From the NCBI GenBank assembly GCA_027357125.1, contig DAHVVW010000024.1, positions 1-11,875 of the forward strand: a stretch of 11,875 nucleotides of DNA, read 5' to 3'. The stretch's first letter is position 1. Each line of letters begins with the position of its first letter. The notes under the pieces were generated by a model. It was not told the DNA's origin. It saw nothing but the letters and a program-made list of their open reading frames with translations, and searched no databases. This document shows, piece after piece, positions 4,998 to 11,875 of this stretch. Source of the DNA: Clostridiales bacterium. Lineage in GTDB: Bacteria > Bacillota > Desulfitobacteriia > Desulfitobacteriales > Desulfitobacteriaceae. The translations under genes were made by a program, and so were the position numbers.

Positions 4998-6656
4998 TTA
5001 AAAACATTTTAGAACACGCATTATCCGGGCCTCCAGCTCAGCCATGTAAAATGGTTTGGTCACATAATCATCTGCTCCGAAGTATAACCCCTCGACGATA
5101 TCCCCTGTACCGGACTTCTGAGATAAAATAACGACCTTAGTATTACGTGTTGAAGGATCATTCTTGATTCTACGACATATCTCTAAACCATCCATATCTG
5201 GAAGTATCCGATCTAAAACTATAGCATCAATCGAACGCTCTCTGATAAATTCAAGCGCTTGCTGACCGTTAGGGGCTAGAATAACGCTATACCCTGCTTC
5301 AGATAAGCGCTCACTTAATAATTTGAGGATCGTACTTTCATCATCTACTAAGAGCAGCGTCTTTTTGTTCTCCGTTTCATTATCTAAACTACTGTATTTA
5401 ATAGCCCTGTTTCTTCCAGCATTTTTGGCGGCATACATCGCTTCATCGACCATGCCAAGGAGTTGGCTGACCGATTTATCCTTCTCGTCCACTTCCTTAA
5501 ACCCACAGCTAAATGTGACGGAGATGGTGTTTCCAGCATAAGCCAGAGGGTGTTTAGAGAAAGTTTCCCGCAAGCGGTCAAGTGCATTATAAGCCTGAAG
5601 TTCGGTGGTATCCGGCAACAAAACAACAAACTCCTCTCCACCGTAGCGAAACAGACAGTCACTTTCTCTAAGGTTAGTCATCATAAATTCCGCAAATTTT
5701 TTTAGGATAAAATCGCCTGTGGGATGACCATACTCATCGTTAATATGCTTAAAGAAATCCAGATCAATAAAGGCCACTGAAAAGAGGGTCTTATTCCGTT
5801 TATAGCGATCCAACTCATTTTTAAAGCGATCGTTTAAATAGCTCCTGGAATAAGCACCCGTCAAGCTGTCTTTTAATAGTTTTTCCTTATATTTATTGGC
5901 CCGCTTTAAGACCATTTCCACCCGTGATACAACTTCTCTCAGATTAAATGGTTTAGTAATATAGTCGTCAATTCCCGCACCCATCCCCTTGATTTTGGCC
6001 TCAAGATCATCCATTGCACTTAGGAAAATCACACAGATATCGGAATACTCCGGCCTTTCCTTAATTTTTGCCAGAATTTCGTAGCCATCCACCTTAGGCA
6101 TCATGATATCTAATAAAATAACGTCAGGTTTGCTAAGAACAACGATATCCATAGCCGTGAGCGGATCATCACATATGTATACTGTATAACCCTCACTCGT
6201 AAAGACACTTTCCAGTAAATTCAGGATAGTTGTGTCATCATCAATTAAGAGAATCTTACCGCTTTCAGGCATACTACTATACTCTTTGTTAATTCTACCT
6301 GGAACGTCGCCACTCGAAATTGGCTCTGCAAAGCTGAGCTGGTGCCGGATTAAATTAAGGATTGGAGTAATTTTTTCTGTTAACAGGGATGTTCTTCCTA
6401 CTTCGGCCAAGAAATCTTTAACCAGTATTTCACCCTCTTTCCCTAACTCCGCAAGCCGTTCGAGTCCCAAGGTAGAGGCGGTGCCATGTAAGGAATGAAA
6501 CAAGCGTAAGATTTCTTGGATTGCATCGGAAGATAAACCATCACCGGGTGCACTCACCAAGCTAGTGATTTTATCAAGCTTAGGCTGTAACTCTTCTAAA
6601 AAAGACTGCCGCGAGCGGGCCAAAAGCTCCTGAAACTGCTCAGGGGTTCGCTCCAT
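4998..6656 (-). CDS. HPt-REC-GGDEF-REC response regulator, probable diguanylate cyclase
   Basis: This 552-residue cytoplasmic signalling protein has four domains. Residues about 1-110 form an HPt domain, with the phosphorylatable His54 in FHSLHGTASTLG (canonical HxxKG has Lys where this has His57). Residues 133-253 are a receiver with acidic pocket D139-D141 and phospho-acceptor D183 (LLDIMMPKVDG). Residues about 260-425 are a GGDEF domain, starting DSLTGAYSR, with an intact catalytic RYGGEEF motif and an RxxD inhibitory site (RESD) five residues before it. It should therefore make c-di-GMP and be feedback inhibited. A second receiver ends the protein (acceptor in IVLDRILPDMDG, TKPF near the end). 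Its ATG abuts the stop of the kinase gene (TAAATG), so translation is probably coupled. The ribosome binding site is weak. It is likely the output of the kinase next door; that partnership is inferred. Confidence 0.93.
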   Translation of the reverse strand: MERTPEQFQELLARSRQSFLEELQPKLDKITSLVSAPGDGLSSDAIQEILRLFHSLHGTASTLGLERLAELGKEGEILVKDFLAEVGRTSLLTEKITPILNLIRHQLSFAEPISSGDVPGRINKEYSSMPESGKILLIDDDTTILNLLESVFTSEGYTVYICDDPLTAMDIVVLSKPDVILLDIMMPKVDGYEILAKIKERPEYSDICVIFLSAMDDLEAKIKGMGAGIDDYITKPFNLREVVSRVEMVLKRANKYKEKLLKDSLTGAYSRSYLNDRFKNELDRYKRNKTLFSVAFIDLDFFKHINDEYGHPTGDFILKKFAEFMMTNLRESDCLFRYGGEEFVVLLPDTTELQAYNALDRLRETFSKHPLAYAGNTISVTFSCGFKEVDEKDKSVSQLLGMVDEAMYAAKNAGRNRAIKYSSLDNETENKKTLLLVDDESTILKLLSERLSEAGYSVILAPNGQQALEFIRERSIDAIVLDRILPDMDGLEICRRIKNDPSTRNTKVVILSQKSGTGDIVEGLYFGADDYVTKPFYMAELEARIMRVLKCF

Positions 6657-9368
6657 TTAACTCTCACCATCCAATGTAATCATCAGGATACTATCAGTGC
6701 GCTTAAGCTCTTTTACTTTAATGCCATTACGGCGCAAGATGTTTTGTACGTGCTCATCAAGGCTTTCCTCACCTTGCATCCACATTTGGGCTTCAACATT
6801 CTCTCTCATAACCTTGTGGACAACATTTACGAGTTGTTCCGGTTTAAAAGGTTTTACAAGATAATTGCTGATACCTTGCGATTGGGATTCAGCACTATTC
6901 TCATAGATACTGGAAATTATCACGGGCATATTGGCTGTTTTTTCTTTTTCTTTTAGGGTTTTAACAACATCCCATCCGTTTAACCTGCCTGCCAAATTGA
7001 TATCCAAAATAATCATTTTGAAATCAACCTGGCCGACTAACTCAAGGGCATCTTCACCAGTGCTTACAGCATATGTGACAAAACCTTCTTCTTTCAGAAC
7101 GGTCTCACTAAGGTTAACCAAGTTCTTATCATCCTCGACAATAAGAATAGTACCCTTGCCGTTATTAGCGTCGTCCGACTCAACCGTCTGAATTTTTGTG
7201 GTGCTGTCAGGCTTGGATAAGACAGGTTCAGCCAGGGGTAGAGTGATGTAGAATGTACTTCCTTCGCCGTAGGTGGATTCAGCCCAAATCTTACCGTTGT
7301 GGGCCTGTACAATCTCTTTACAAATCGCCAACCCTAATCCTGTGCCACCGATTTCCCTACGGTCATCATTATCCACCCTAAAGAATTTACTGAAAAGTTT
7401 AGTACGCGCTTCCTCCGGTATCCCAAGACCATGATCTGAGACACCGGCTTGCAGCATACCCTCTTGCGCCATAACCTTAATTGAGATTTCCCCTCCCTGC
7501 GGGCTATATTTTATGGCATTGGACAACAGATTAGACATCACTTGCAATAACTTATCATGGTCAGCATGGATATACAGGGATCTCCCCTGGCTGCTCTCAA
7601 AAACAATCCGGTGCTTTTCCTCCGTATTGCTAAAAAGTTCAATTGCCTGATTTACGATTTCTACAAAATCAAGCCGCTGCTTGTCTAAAACCTGTTTACC
7701 ACTTTCCATGCGCTGTATGTCAAGAAAATCACTAATGAGTTTAGTTAAGCGCTCAGCCTGTTCATGAATAACTTCGATATATTGCCGGGAGCGCTCCGGT
7801 GACAATTGCCGGGTTAGAAGCAATTCAGAGAAGCCCATAATACTGCTCATCGGAGTCCGTAGTTCATGGCTCACCGTACTGATCAATTCCGACTTAAGCA
7901 AATCAATCTCCTTGAAGCGGGTAATATCCCGGAAAAGGAAAATTCGTCCCAACGCTTGACCGTCAGTAGCCCGGCAAGGCACGGAAGAAATTCGGCAATA
8001 CCGGTGCGTTGACTCTTTGTACTCCAACTCCGCACGATAATGTTCTTCATAATTGTCCCGTAACTCTTTTATCTCTTCCGAAACTTGTTCAGCGTTTGTC
8101 GCCCCGGCAACCAGATTTTGAATTAAGTGATCTGCGACTAAATTATCCTCCGCAAAGGTGCGAATATCACCATCATTCCCTTGAGCATAACGGAAAATCC
8201 TCCGCCAAACTTTGTTCATAAAAATGCTCTTACCGGTCGTGTCAGTCATGGCCAAACCCATTCCAACCGAATCGATAATGGCCTGCAAAGTGTCTTTCTG
8301 CTGGTGGTACCTCCTGCTTTCATCTTCCAACTGGGCATTAAGTTCTTCCACAACAGCCGTTTGCTCCTCAAGCTCAGTTTGTTTTCGCCGTAGCTGAGAA
8401 TTAAGATTTGCCAGTTCATCGTTTTCCATGCGCAACCGTTCTGCCTTAAGCACTTTCCCATAGGAGAGGCTCCACAAGCCTAAGAGCCCTAAAATAATTG
8501 CAAAAGTAAGAACGATGATCACCATTAACTGTCTTTGCAAAACTAGGGTATTCGCAGTGATCACCCCTTTATCCGCTTGAGTGATCAAAAACCACTTGTG
8601 ATCATCGAGTTTAAGGGGGATAAAAGTTAACAATGTCCCCTGACCGACTTCGGTGTGGCCAGCTGTAGAAGTCTTGACAGTATCTAAAACCTCCGGAGAA
8701 TAATCAGCCGTAAAATCTCGTCCCGGATGTTGATTCGATGTCAAGATGTATTTGCCGGTATCCTCAATGAGCATGACCTTATCCTTGGTGTCTCCCTGCA
8801 GTTCCTTGAGGAGATTCTCTTTTTGCAAAGTTAATACGACCGCTCCGAAAAATTTTGCATCATTGTAGATTGGGCTCGCGATAAGTACGGAATTGCCATC
8901 AAAAGAGACATATACCTCCCCGGCCCGGTGCCGGATAACCCCTTGAAAATAATCCTCGCTCGCTTTATTGACTGGAGCCATTATTTGCACTTTATTATTA
9001 GTGGCAACCAAGGTTTCATTACCATTTTTATCGAGAAAAGATATTTTTTGATAAGCGTGATTGACATTCAAAAAACTCGGCAAGATATTATTCATGACAT
9101 TTTTAATGGCTTGGGAATCAGAGATAGATAGACTTCCGGCTTCAGCCAGGTTCTGACCAAGATAAGTAGCAATAAAGGTTACGTCCTGTTCCGATTTAGA
9201 AAAACGTTCAAGAATTCTGGCTTCTAACTTATGAACGAGGGCTTCATCGCTTTTAAGCTGCATGTCGATATTATATAGCTTTATCTCGGCAAAGATGTTA
9301 TTGATATAGATAACTAAAGCCAGTAAGGGAATGCATGCAATGATCAGATACGCGATTCTTCTTTTCAT
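6657..9368 (-). CDS. Membrane hybrid sensor histidine kinase, Cache-PAS-HisKA-HATPase-REC
   Basis: This 903-residue hybrid kinase has a first membrane segment (residues about 5-25), then an extracytoplasmic sensor of roughly 240 residues with Cache-like patterns (ISFLDKNGNETL, YFQGVI, SPIYND, GAVVLTL). A second membrane segment follows at about 281-303, then a coiled-coil linker (310-355) and a PAS domain (360-490). The HisKA domain has phospho-acceptor His501 in SHELRTPMSS. The ATPase domain has N617, DHGLGI (645-650) and GGTGLGL (674-680). A receiver at 738-855 has acceptor D789 and Lys839. A 45-residue tail is unassigned. A TTG at 9401 also opens the frame, but the ATG at 9368, four bases after the preceding response regulator stop and with GGGAGA 11 bases upstream, is better. 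It probably senses a small external ligand and passes phosphate to the HPt/REC proteins of this operon. The ligand is unknown. Confidence 0.95.
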   Translation of the reverse strand: MKRRIAYLIIACIPLLALVIYINNIFAEIKLYNIDMQLKSDEALVHKLEARILERFSKSEQDVTFIATYLGQNLAEAGSLSISDSQAIKNVMNNILPSFLNVNHAYQKISFLDKNGNETLVATNNKVQIMAPVNKASEDYFQGVIRHRAGEVYVSFDGNSVLIASPIYNDAKFFGAVVLTLQKENLLKELQGDTKDKVMLIEDTGKYILTSNQHPGRDFTADYSPEVLDTVKTSTAGHTEVGQGTLLTFIPLKLDDHKWFLITQADKGVITANTLVLQRQLMVIIVLTFAIILGLLGLWSLSYGKVLKAERLRMENDELANLNSQLRRKQTELEEQTAVVEELNAQLEDESRRYHQQKDTLQAIIDSVGMGLAMTDTTGKSIFMNKVWRRIFRYAQGNDGDIRTFAEDNLVADHLIQNLVAGATNAEQVSEEIKELRDNYEEHYRAELEYKESTHRYCRISSVPCRATDGQALGRIFLFRDITRFKEIDLLKSELISTVSHELRTPMSSIMGFSELLLTRQLSPERSRQYIEVIHEQAERLTKLISDFLDIQRMESGKQVLDKQRLDFVEIVNQAIELFSNTEEKHRIVFESSQGRSLYIHADHDKLLQVMSNLLSNAIKYSPQGGEISIKVMAQEGMLQAGVSDHGLGIPEEARTKLFSKFFRVDNDDRREIGGTGLGLAICKEIVQAHNGKIWAESTYGEGSTFYITLPLAEPVLSKPDSTTKIQTVESDDANNGKGTILIVEDDKNLVNLSETVLKEEGFVTYAVSTGEDALELVGQVDFKMIILDINLAGRLNGWDVVKTLKEKEKTANMPVIISSIYENSAESQSQGISNYLVKPFKPEQLVNVVHKVMRENVEAQMWMQGEESLDEHVQNILRRNGIKVKELKRTDSILMITLDGES

Positions 9369-9372
9369 CGTG

Positions 9373-9783
9373 TTATTGTTCTCCCAAAATATCTTCAACA
9401 ACAGATAATAGTTGAGCCGGACTAAACGGTTTAGCTATATAATAGTCTGCACGGGCTTCCAAAGCAGCCTCTTTGTCCGCTTGCTGTCCCTTCGCCGTAA
9501 GGATAATAACTTTAATTTTCTGCAGTTCCTGATTAGATTTAATCAACTGGCAAACTTGGTAACCAGTCATCCCCGGCATCATCACATCCAAAATGACAAG
9601 ATCCGGCTTTTCCTCGCTAACCATTTTCCAGGCATCCTGGCCGTTATCGGCTTCGGCCACTAAAAAATTCCCAATTTCCAAAGTGCCCGAAATCAGCATC
9701 CTCAGAGATTTTTCGTCATCAGCCACAAGTATTTTCTTCAACCTATTCTCCCTCTCTATTTCCTTCAAACCCTGCAAAAACAT
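9373..9783 (-). CDS. Single-domain response regulator (CheY-like receiver)
   Basis: This 136-residue protein is a lone receiver domain preceded by a short charged N-terminus. The acidic pocket is D22-D23 (LVADDE), the phospho-acceptor is D66 (LVILDVMMPGMTGYQV), the conserved Thr is T96 (ILTA) and the conserved Lys is K118 (AKPF). There is no output domain, so it probably acts as a phosphate carrier or by binding a partner protein. The ATG at 9783 has GGGGGA about seven bases upstream. It is the first gene of the operon, four bases ahead of the hybrid kinase, and is likely to serve that kinase. Its leader contains a hairpin and a ten-codon reading frame that could affect its translation. Confidence 0.95.
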   Translation of the reverse strand: MFLQGLKEIERENRLKKILVADDEKSLRMLISGTLEIGNFLVAEADNGQDAWKMVSEEKPDLVILDVMMPGMTGYQVCQLIKSNQELQKIKVIILTAKGQQADKEAALEARADYYIAKPFSPAQLLSVVEDILGEQ

Positions 9784-9785
9784 AG

Positions 9786-9817
9786 TTCTGTCCCCCGTCT
9801 GGTTAATCCCGACAGAA
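9786..9817 (-). promoter_or_regulatory. Leader hairpin enclosing the response regulator ribosome binding site
   Basis: On the minus strand TTCTGTC (9817-9811) pairs perfectly with GACAGAA (9792-9786) around an 18-nt loop. The ribosome binding site GGGGGA (9796-9791) spans the loop and 3' arm, two bases short of the ATG region. The stem could limit initiation unless a ribosome on the upstream leader frame opens it. Confidence 0.45.
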
Positions 9818-9835
9818 TTCTATATGCTTTAACAT
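9803..9835 (-). CDS. Possible ten-codon leader peptide (MLKHIEFCRD)
   Basis: A short reading frame starts with ATG at 9835, preceded by GAGGAG four to five bases upstream, and encodes MLKHIEFCRD before TAA at 9803. It ends 20 bases before the response regulator ATG. Its 3' half covers the 5' arm of a hairpin that encloses the next ribosome binding site. Such a frame may arise by chance. Only the good ribosome binding site and its position relative to the hairpin make it worth listing. Confidence 0.3.
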   Translation of the reverse strand: MLKHIEFCRD

Positions 9836-10024
9836 ATTTCTCCTCTTTGAGCCAAAATCCTTCATTAATTGAATCAAAAACTTTAAGCATGACGAAAAGC
9901 CCCCATCGCCTTGTTAATGCCTGTGAACCTAAAACTAGAAAGCACCAACTTTTTCTTCAAATGACGAAGATAAAAGCAAGTGCTCCTAAGTATGTTTATA
10001 CTTCACCAGACTTTATAATGCTAC
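9836..10024. other. Intergenic stretch between the signalling operon and glmS terminator
   Basis: About 190 bases hold no credible gene on either strand. An imperfect inverted repeat (9885-9922) can pair AGGCAT with ATGCTT and GGCGA with TCGTC on the minus strand, using G-U pairs. The promoter for the signalling operon should lie here, but no convincing -35/-10 pair was found. No known riboswitch class could be matched. Confidence 0.5.
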
Positions 10025-10052
10025 AAAAAGAAGAAGGGGTCTCCCCCTTCTT
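10025..10052 (-). terminator. Intrinsic terminator of glmS
   Basis: Minus-strand AAGAAGGGG (10052-10044) pairs perfectly with CCCCTTCTT (10039-10031) around a GAGA tetraloop, followed by CTTTTTG. It starts two bases after the glmS stop codon. The 9-bp stem, stable loop and T-tract make a textbook rho-independent terminator that insulates glmS from the signalling operon downstream. Confidence 0.92.
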
Positions 10053-10054
10053 TT

Positions 10055-11875
10055 TTACTCTACCGTCACACTCTTAGCTAAATTCCTCGGCTTATCGACG
10101 TCACACCCTCTGGCTACGGACACATAGTAGGCCAAGAGCTGGAGCGGCACTACCGTGAGGATTGGGGCCAGTTCATCGATCGTCTGCGGTATATAAACCA
10201 TATAGTCTACATGCTTCTGCATATCGGCGTTTCCTTTATAGGTCAGCCCTATTACTTCCGCATCACGTGCTTTGACTTCCTTGATATTCGAGAGGGTTTT
10301 CTCGTACACATCGCGCTGGGTAGCAAGCGCGATCACCGGAGTCTGTTCCGTGATTAAGGCTAAAGTTCCGTGTTTGAGCTCACCGGCTGCGTAAGCTTCG
10401 GCATGGATGTAGGAAATCTCTTTTAACTTCAGAGACCCTTCCATGGCTACAGCCCAGTCCAACCCGCGCCCGATGAAGAAGGTGTCTTCAACATTTACAA
10501 AACTCTGGGCCATTTCTTTGATACCTTCGGCTTGGTCGAGGATTTCCTGTACTTGACTCGGGATTTCTTTAAGGGCTGAAATAACCGTAGAGATTTTCTT
10601 TGTAGGCAAAGTTCCCCGCGCTTGCGCCAAATATAAGGCAAACATGACCATCCCTTGCAGTTGGGTCACGTGAGCTTTGGTCGAAGCCACAGCGATTTCC
10701 GGACCAGCCCAGGTGTAAATCACATCATCCGCTTCGCGCGAAACTGAGCTGCCGACTACATTCGTAACCGCAACTACGCGCGCTCCCTGCTTTCTGGCCT
10801 CACGCAAAGCCGCCAGAGTATCCGCAGTTTCTCCTGATTGGCTGATCACTAATACCAGGGTATGCTCATCAATTATAGGTGAGCGGTAGCGGAATTCCGA
10901 AGCAATGTCTACTTCAACCGGAATCCGGGCCCAGCGCTCAATCAGGTTTTTACCCACAAGCCCGGCATGGGAGGCGGTGCCGCAGGCAATAATAAACACT
11001 TTATTAATCTTAGCCAGCTCAGTTGCTGACAAGTCCACTTCTTGCAGCACTACCCTGTCATCTTCGAGCCGCCCGCTCATGGTATCGCGCAAGGCCCGTG
11101 GCTGTTCGAAGATCTCTTTGAGCATGAAATGCTCATACCCGCCTTTTTCTGCTGCCACTGCATCCCATTTGACCTCAAAAACTTCCTTAGTGCGGGCGTT
11201 CCCCTCGAAGTCGGTGACTTTAACACTTTGTTCACTCAGAACCACCATTTCCCCGTCCGCTAAAATATAGGTCTTGCGCGTATGGCTCAGAATAGCTGGA
11301 ATGTCACTCGCAATAAAAAATTCTCCCTCCCCCAAGCCCACTACCAGCGGACTGTCTTTGCGCGCTGCTACTAACAGTCCGGGGTCGCGGCGGCTAATCA
11401 CTACCATCGCATACGAACCTTTGATTTGCGTAAGAACTTGGCGAACTGCCTGCTCTATGTCCCCGGCGTAAGCTTCTTCCACCAGATGGGCAATTACTTC
11501 CGTATCGGTTTCAGACAAAAATTTATGTCCTTTTTCAAGCAGTGATTCCTTAAGCTCAAGGTAGTTTTCAATAATTCCGTTATGCACAACCGCAAAATCT
11601 CCCGTACAATCGCAATGGGGATGCGCGTTAAAATCTGACGGGCGGCCATGAGTTGCCCAACGGGTATGCCCGATGCCAATAACTGCCTGGGAGAAGTCCT
11701 CTCCGATCTTATCTTCTAAATTAGCTAATTTGCCTACACTTTTGGTGACCAAAATTCCTTCTTGGTCAAGCACTGCAACTCCGGCTGAGTCGTAACCCCG
11801 GTATTCAAGCTTTTTGAGGCCGTCCACCAAAATAGGAACTGCGGCCTGTTTCCCAATATAACCTACTATCCCGCA
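10055..11875 (-). CDS. glmS: Glutamine-fructose-6-phosphate aminotransferase (isomerizing), missing only its initiator codon
   Basis: GlmS makes glucosamine-6-phosphate from fructose-6-phosphate and glutamine, the entry step to peptidoglycan and amino-sugar synthesis. The visible 606 residues begin with CGIVGYIG, so the catalytic N-terminal Cys (codon at 11873-11875) is the first residue shown. The initiator ATG must be just past the right edge. The frame is open to the edge, and the TTG at 11828-11830 is an internal Leu. The glutaminase domain (about 1-240) shows LEYRGYDSAG, HTRWATHG (70-77), VHNGIIENY and ETDTEVIAHL. Two SIS isomerase domains follow, the first with SQSGETADT, and the protein ends DKPRNLAKSVTVE, a near-universal GlmS C-terminus. 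The inferred length of 607 matches E. coli (609). In many Firmicutes a glmS ribozyme controls this gene from its 5' leader, which is outside the window. Confidence 0.98.
   Translation of the reverse strand, partial: CGIVGYIGKQAAVPILVDGLKKLEYRGYDSAGVAVLDQEGILVTKSVGKLANLEDKIGEDFSQAVIGIGHTRWATHGRPSDFNAHPHCDCTGDFAVVHNGIIENYLELKESLLEKGHKFLSETDTEVIAHLVEEAYAGDIEQAVRQVLTQIKGSYAMVVISRRDPGLLVAARKDSPLVVGLGEGEFFIASDIPAILSHTRKTYILADGEMVVLSEQSVKVTDFEGNARTKEVFEVKWDAVAAEKGGYEHFMLKEIFEQPRALRDTMSGRLEDDRVVLQEVDLSATELAKINKVFIIACGTASHAGLVGKNLIERWARIPVEVDIASEFRYRSPIIDEHTLVLVISQSGETADTLAALREARKQGARVVAVTNVVGSSVSREADDVIYTWAGPEIAVASTKAHVTQLQGMVMFALYLAQARGTLPTKKISTVISALKEIPSQVQEILDQAEGIKEMAQSFVNVEDTFFIGRGLDWAVAMEGSLKLKEISYIHAEAYAAGELKHGTLALITEQTPVIALATQRDVYEKTLSNIKEVKARDAEVIGLTYKGNADMQKHVDYMVYIPQTIDELAPILTVVPLQLLAYYVSVARGCDVDKPRNLAKSVTVE

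Noticed and set aside
8009..8397. Several plus-strand frames of about 60-70 codons within the histidine kinase gene
   Set aside because: They are antisense shadows of a long, fully conserved kinase and lack ribosome binding sites.
9850..9960. Possible c-di-GMP or fluoride riboswitch upstream of the signalling operon
   Set aside because: GGCGATGGGG briefly resembles the fluoride motif, and a c-di-GMP switch would suit the operon. The remaining conserved segments of both classes are missing.
9847..10077. Plus-strand open frame of 76 codons in the spacer before glmS
   Set aside because: It runs through the glmS terminator and into the glmS 3' end, has no convincing ribosome binding site, and its composition is not protein-like.

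Overview
The window looks like chromosome from an anaerobic Gram-positive bacterium. A Desulfitobacterium or Desulfosporosinus relative is my best guess. The support is the strong GGAGG-type ribosome binding sites, moderate GC, a selenocysteine-containing SelD, and protein styles typical of that group. The genus is inference. No mobile element, CRISPR array, tRNA or rRNA was seen.

Left region (about 1-2700, minus strand): a compact operon selD, TusD/DsrE-like, TusC/DsrF-like, TusB/DsrH-like, gcvH. The key correction is that selD is longer than a plain stop-to-stop reading suggests. Upstream of the obvious open frame, the same frame carries the conserved SelD N-terminus with an in-frame TGA exactly at the catalytic Cys/Sec position (G-S-G-U-A-C-K), followed by a hairpin that could serve as a bacterial SECIS. 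SelD makes selenophosphate, and Tus/Dsr proteins relay persulfide sulfur. GcvH carries a lipoyl arm, but no other glycine cleavage gene is visible here. The grouping suggests a combined sulfur/selenium relay, which is a hypothesis. A LysR-type regulator (2793-3758) diverges from selD and shares the promoter region.

Middle region (3759-4992): a bidirectional-looking hairpin terminator, a small coiled-coil protein built partly from tandem 21-bp repeats (3860-4270, minus), and a flavodoxin-fold oxidoreductase with a cysteine cluster (4444-4992, plus). The oxidoreductase promoter has a perfect 7-bp inverted repeat between its -35 and -10 boxes, a likely operator.

Right-centre region (4998-9835, minus): a three-gene signalling operon. 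It encodes a single-domain response regulator, a membrane hybrid histidine kinase with a Cache-like sensor, PAS and a C-terminal receiver, and an HPt-REC-GGDEF-REC diguanylate cyclase. Together they could form a phosphorelay ending in c-di-GMP synthesis. The leader of the first gene has a ten-codon reading frame overlapping a hairpin that encloses the ribosome binding site.

Right end (10025-11875, minus): glmS, complete except for its initiator ATG, which lies just beyond the edge, followed by a textbook intrinsic terminator.
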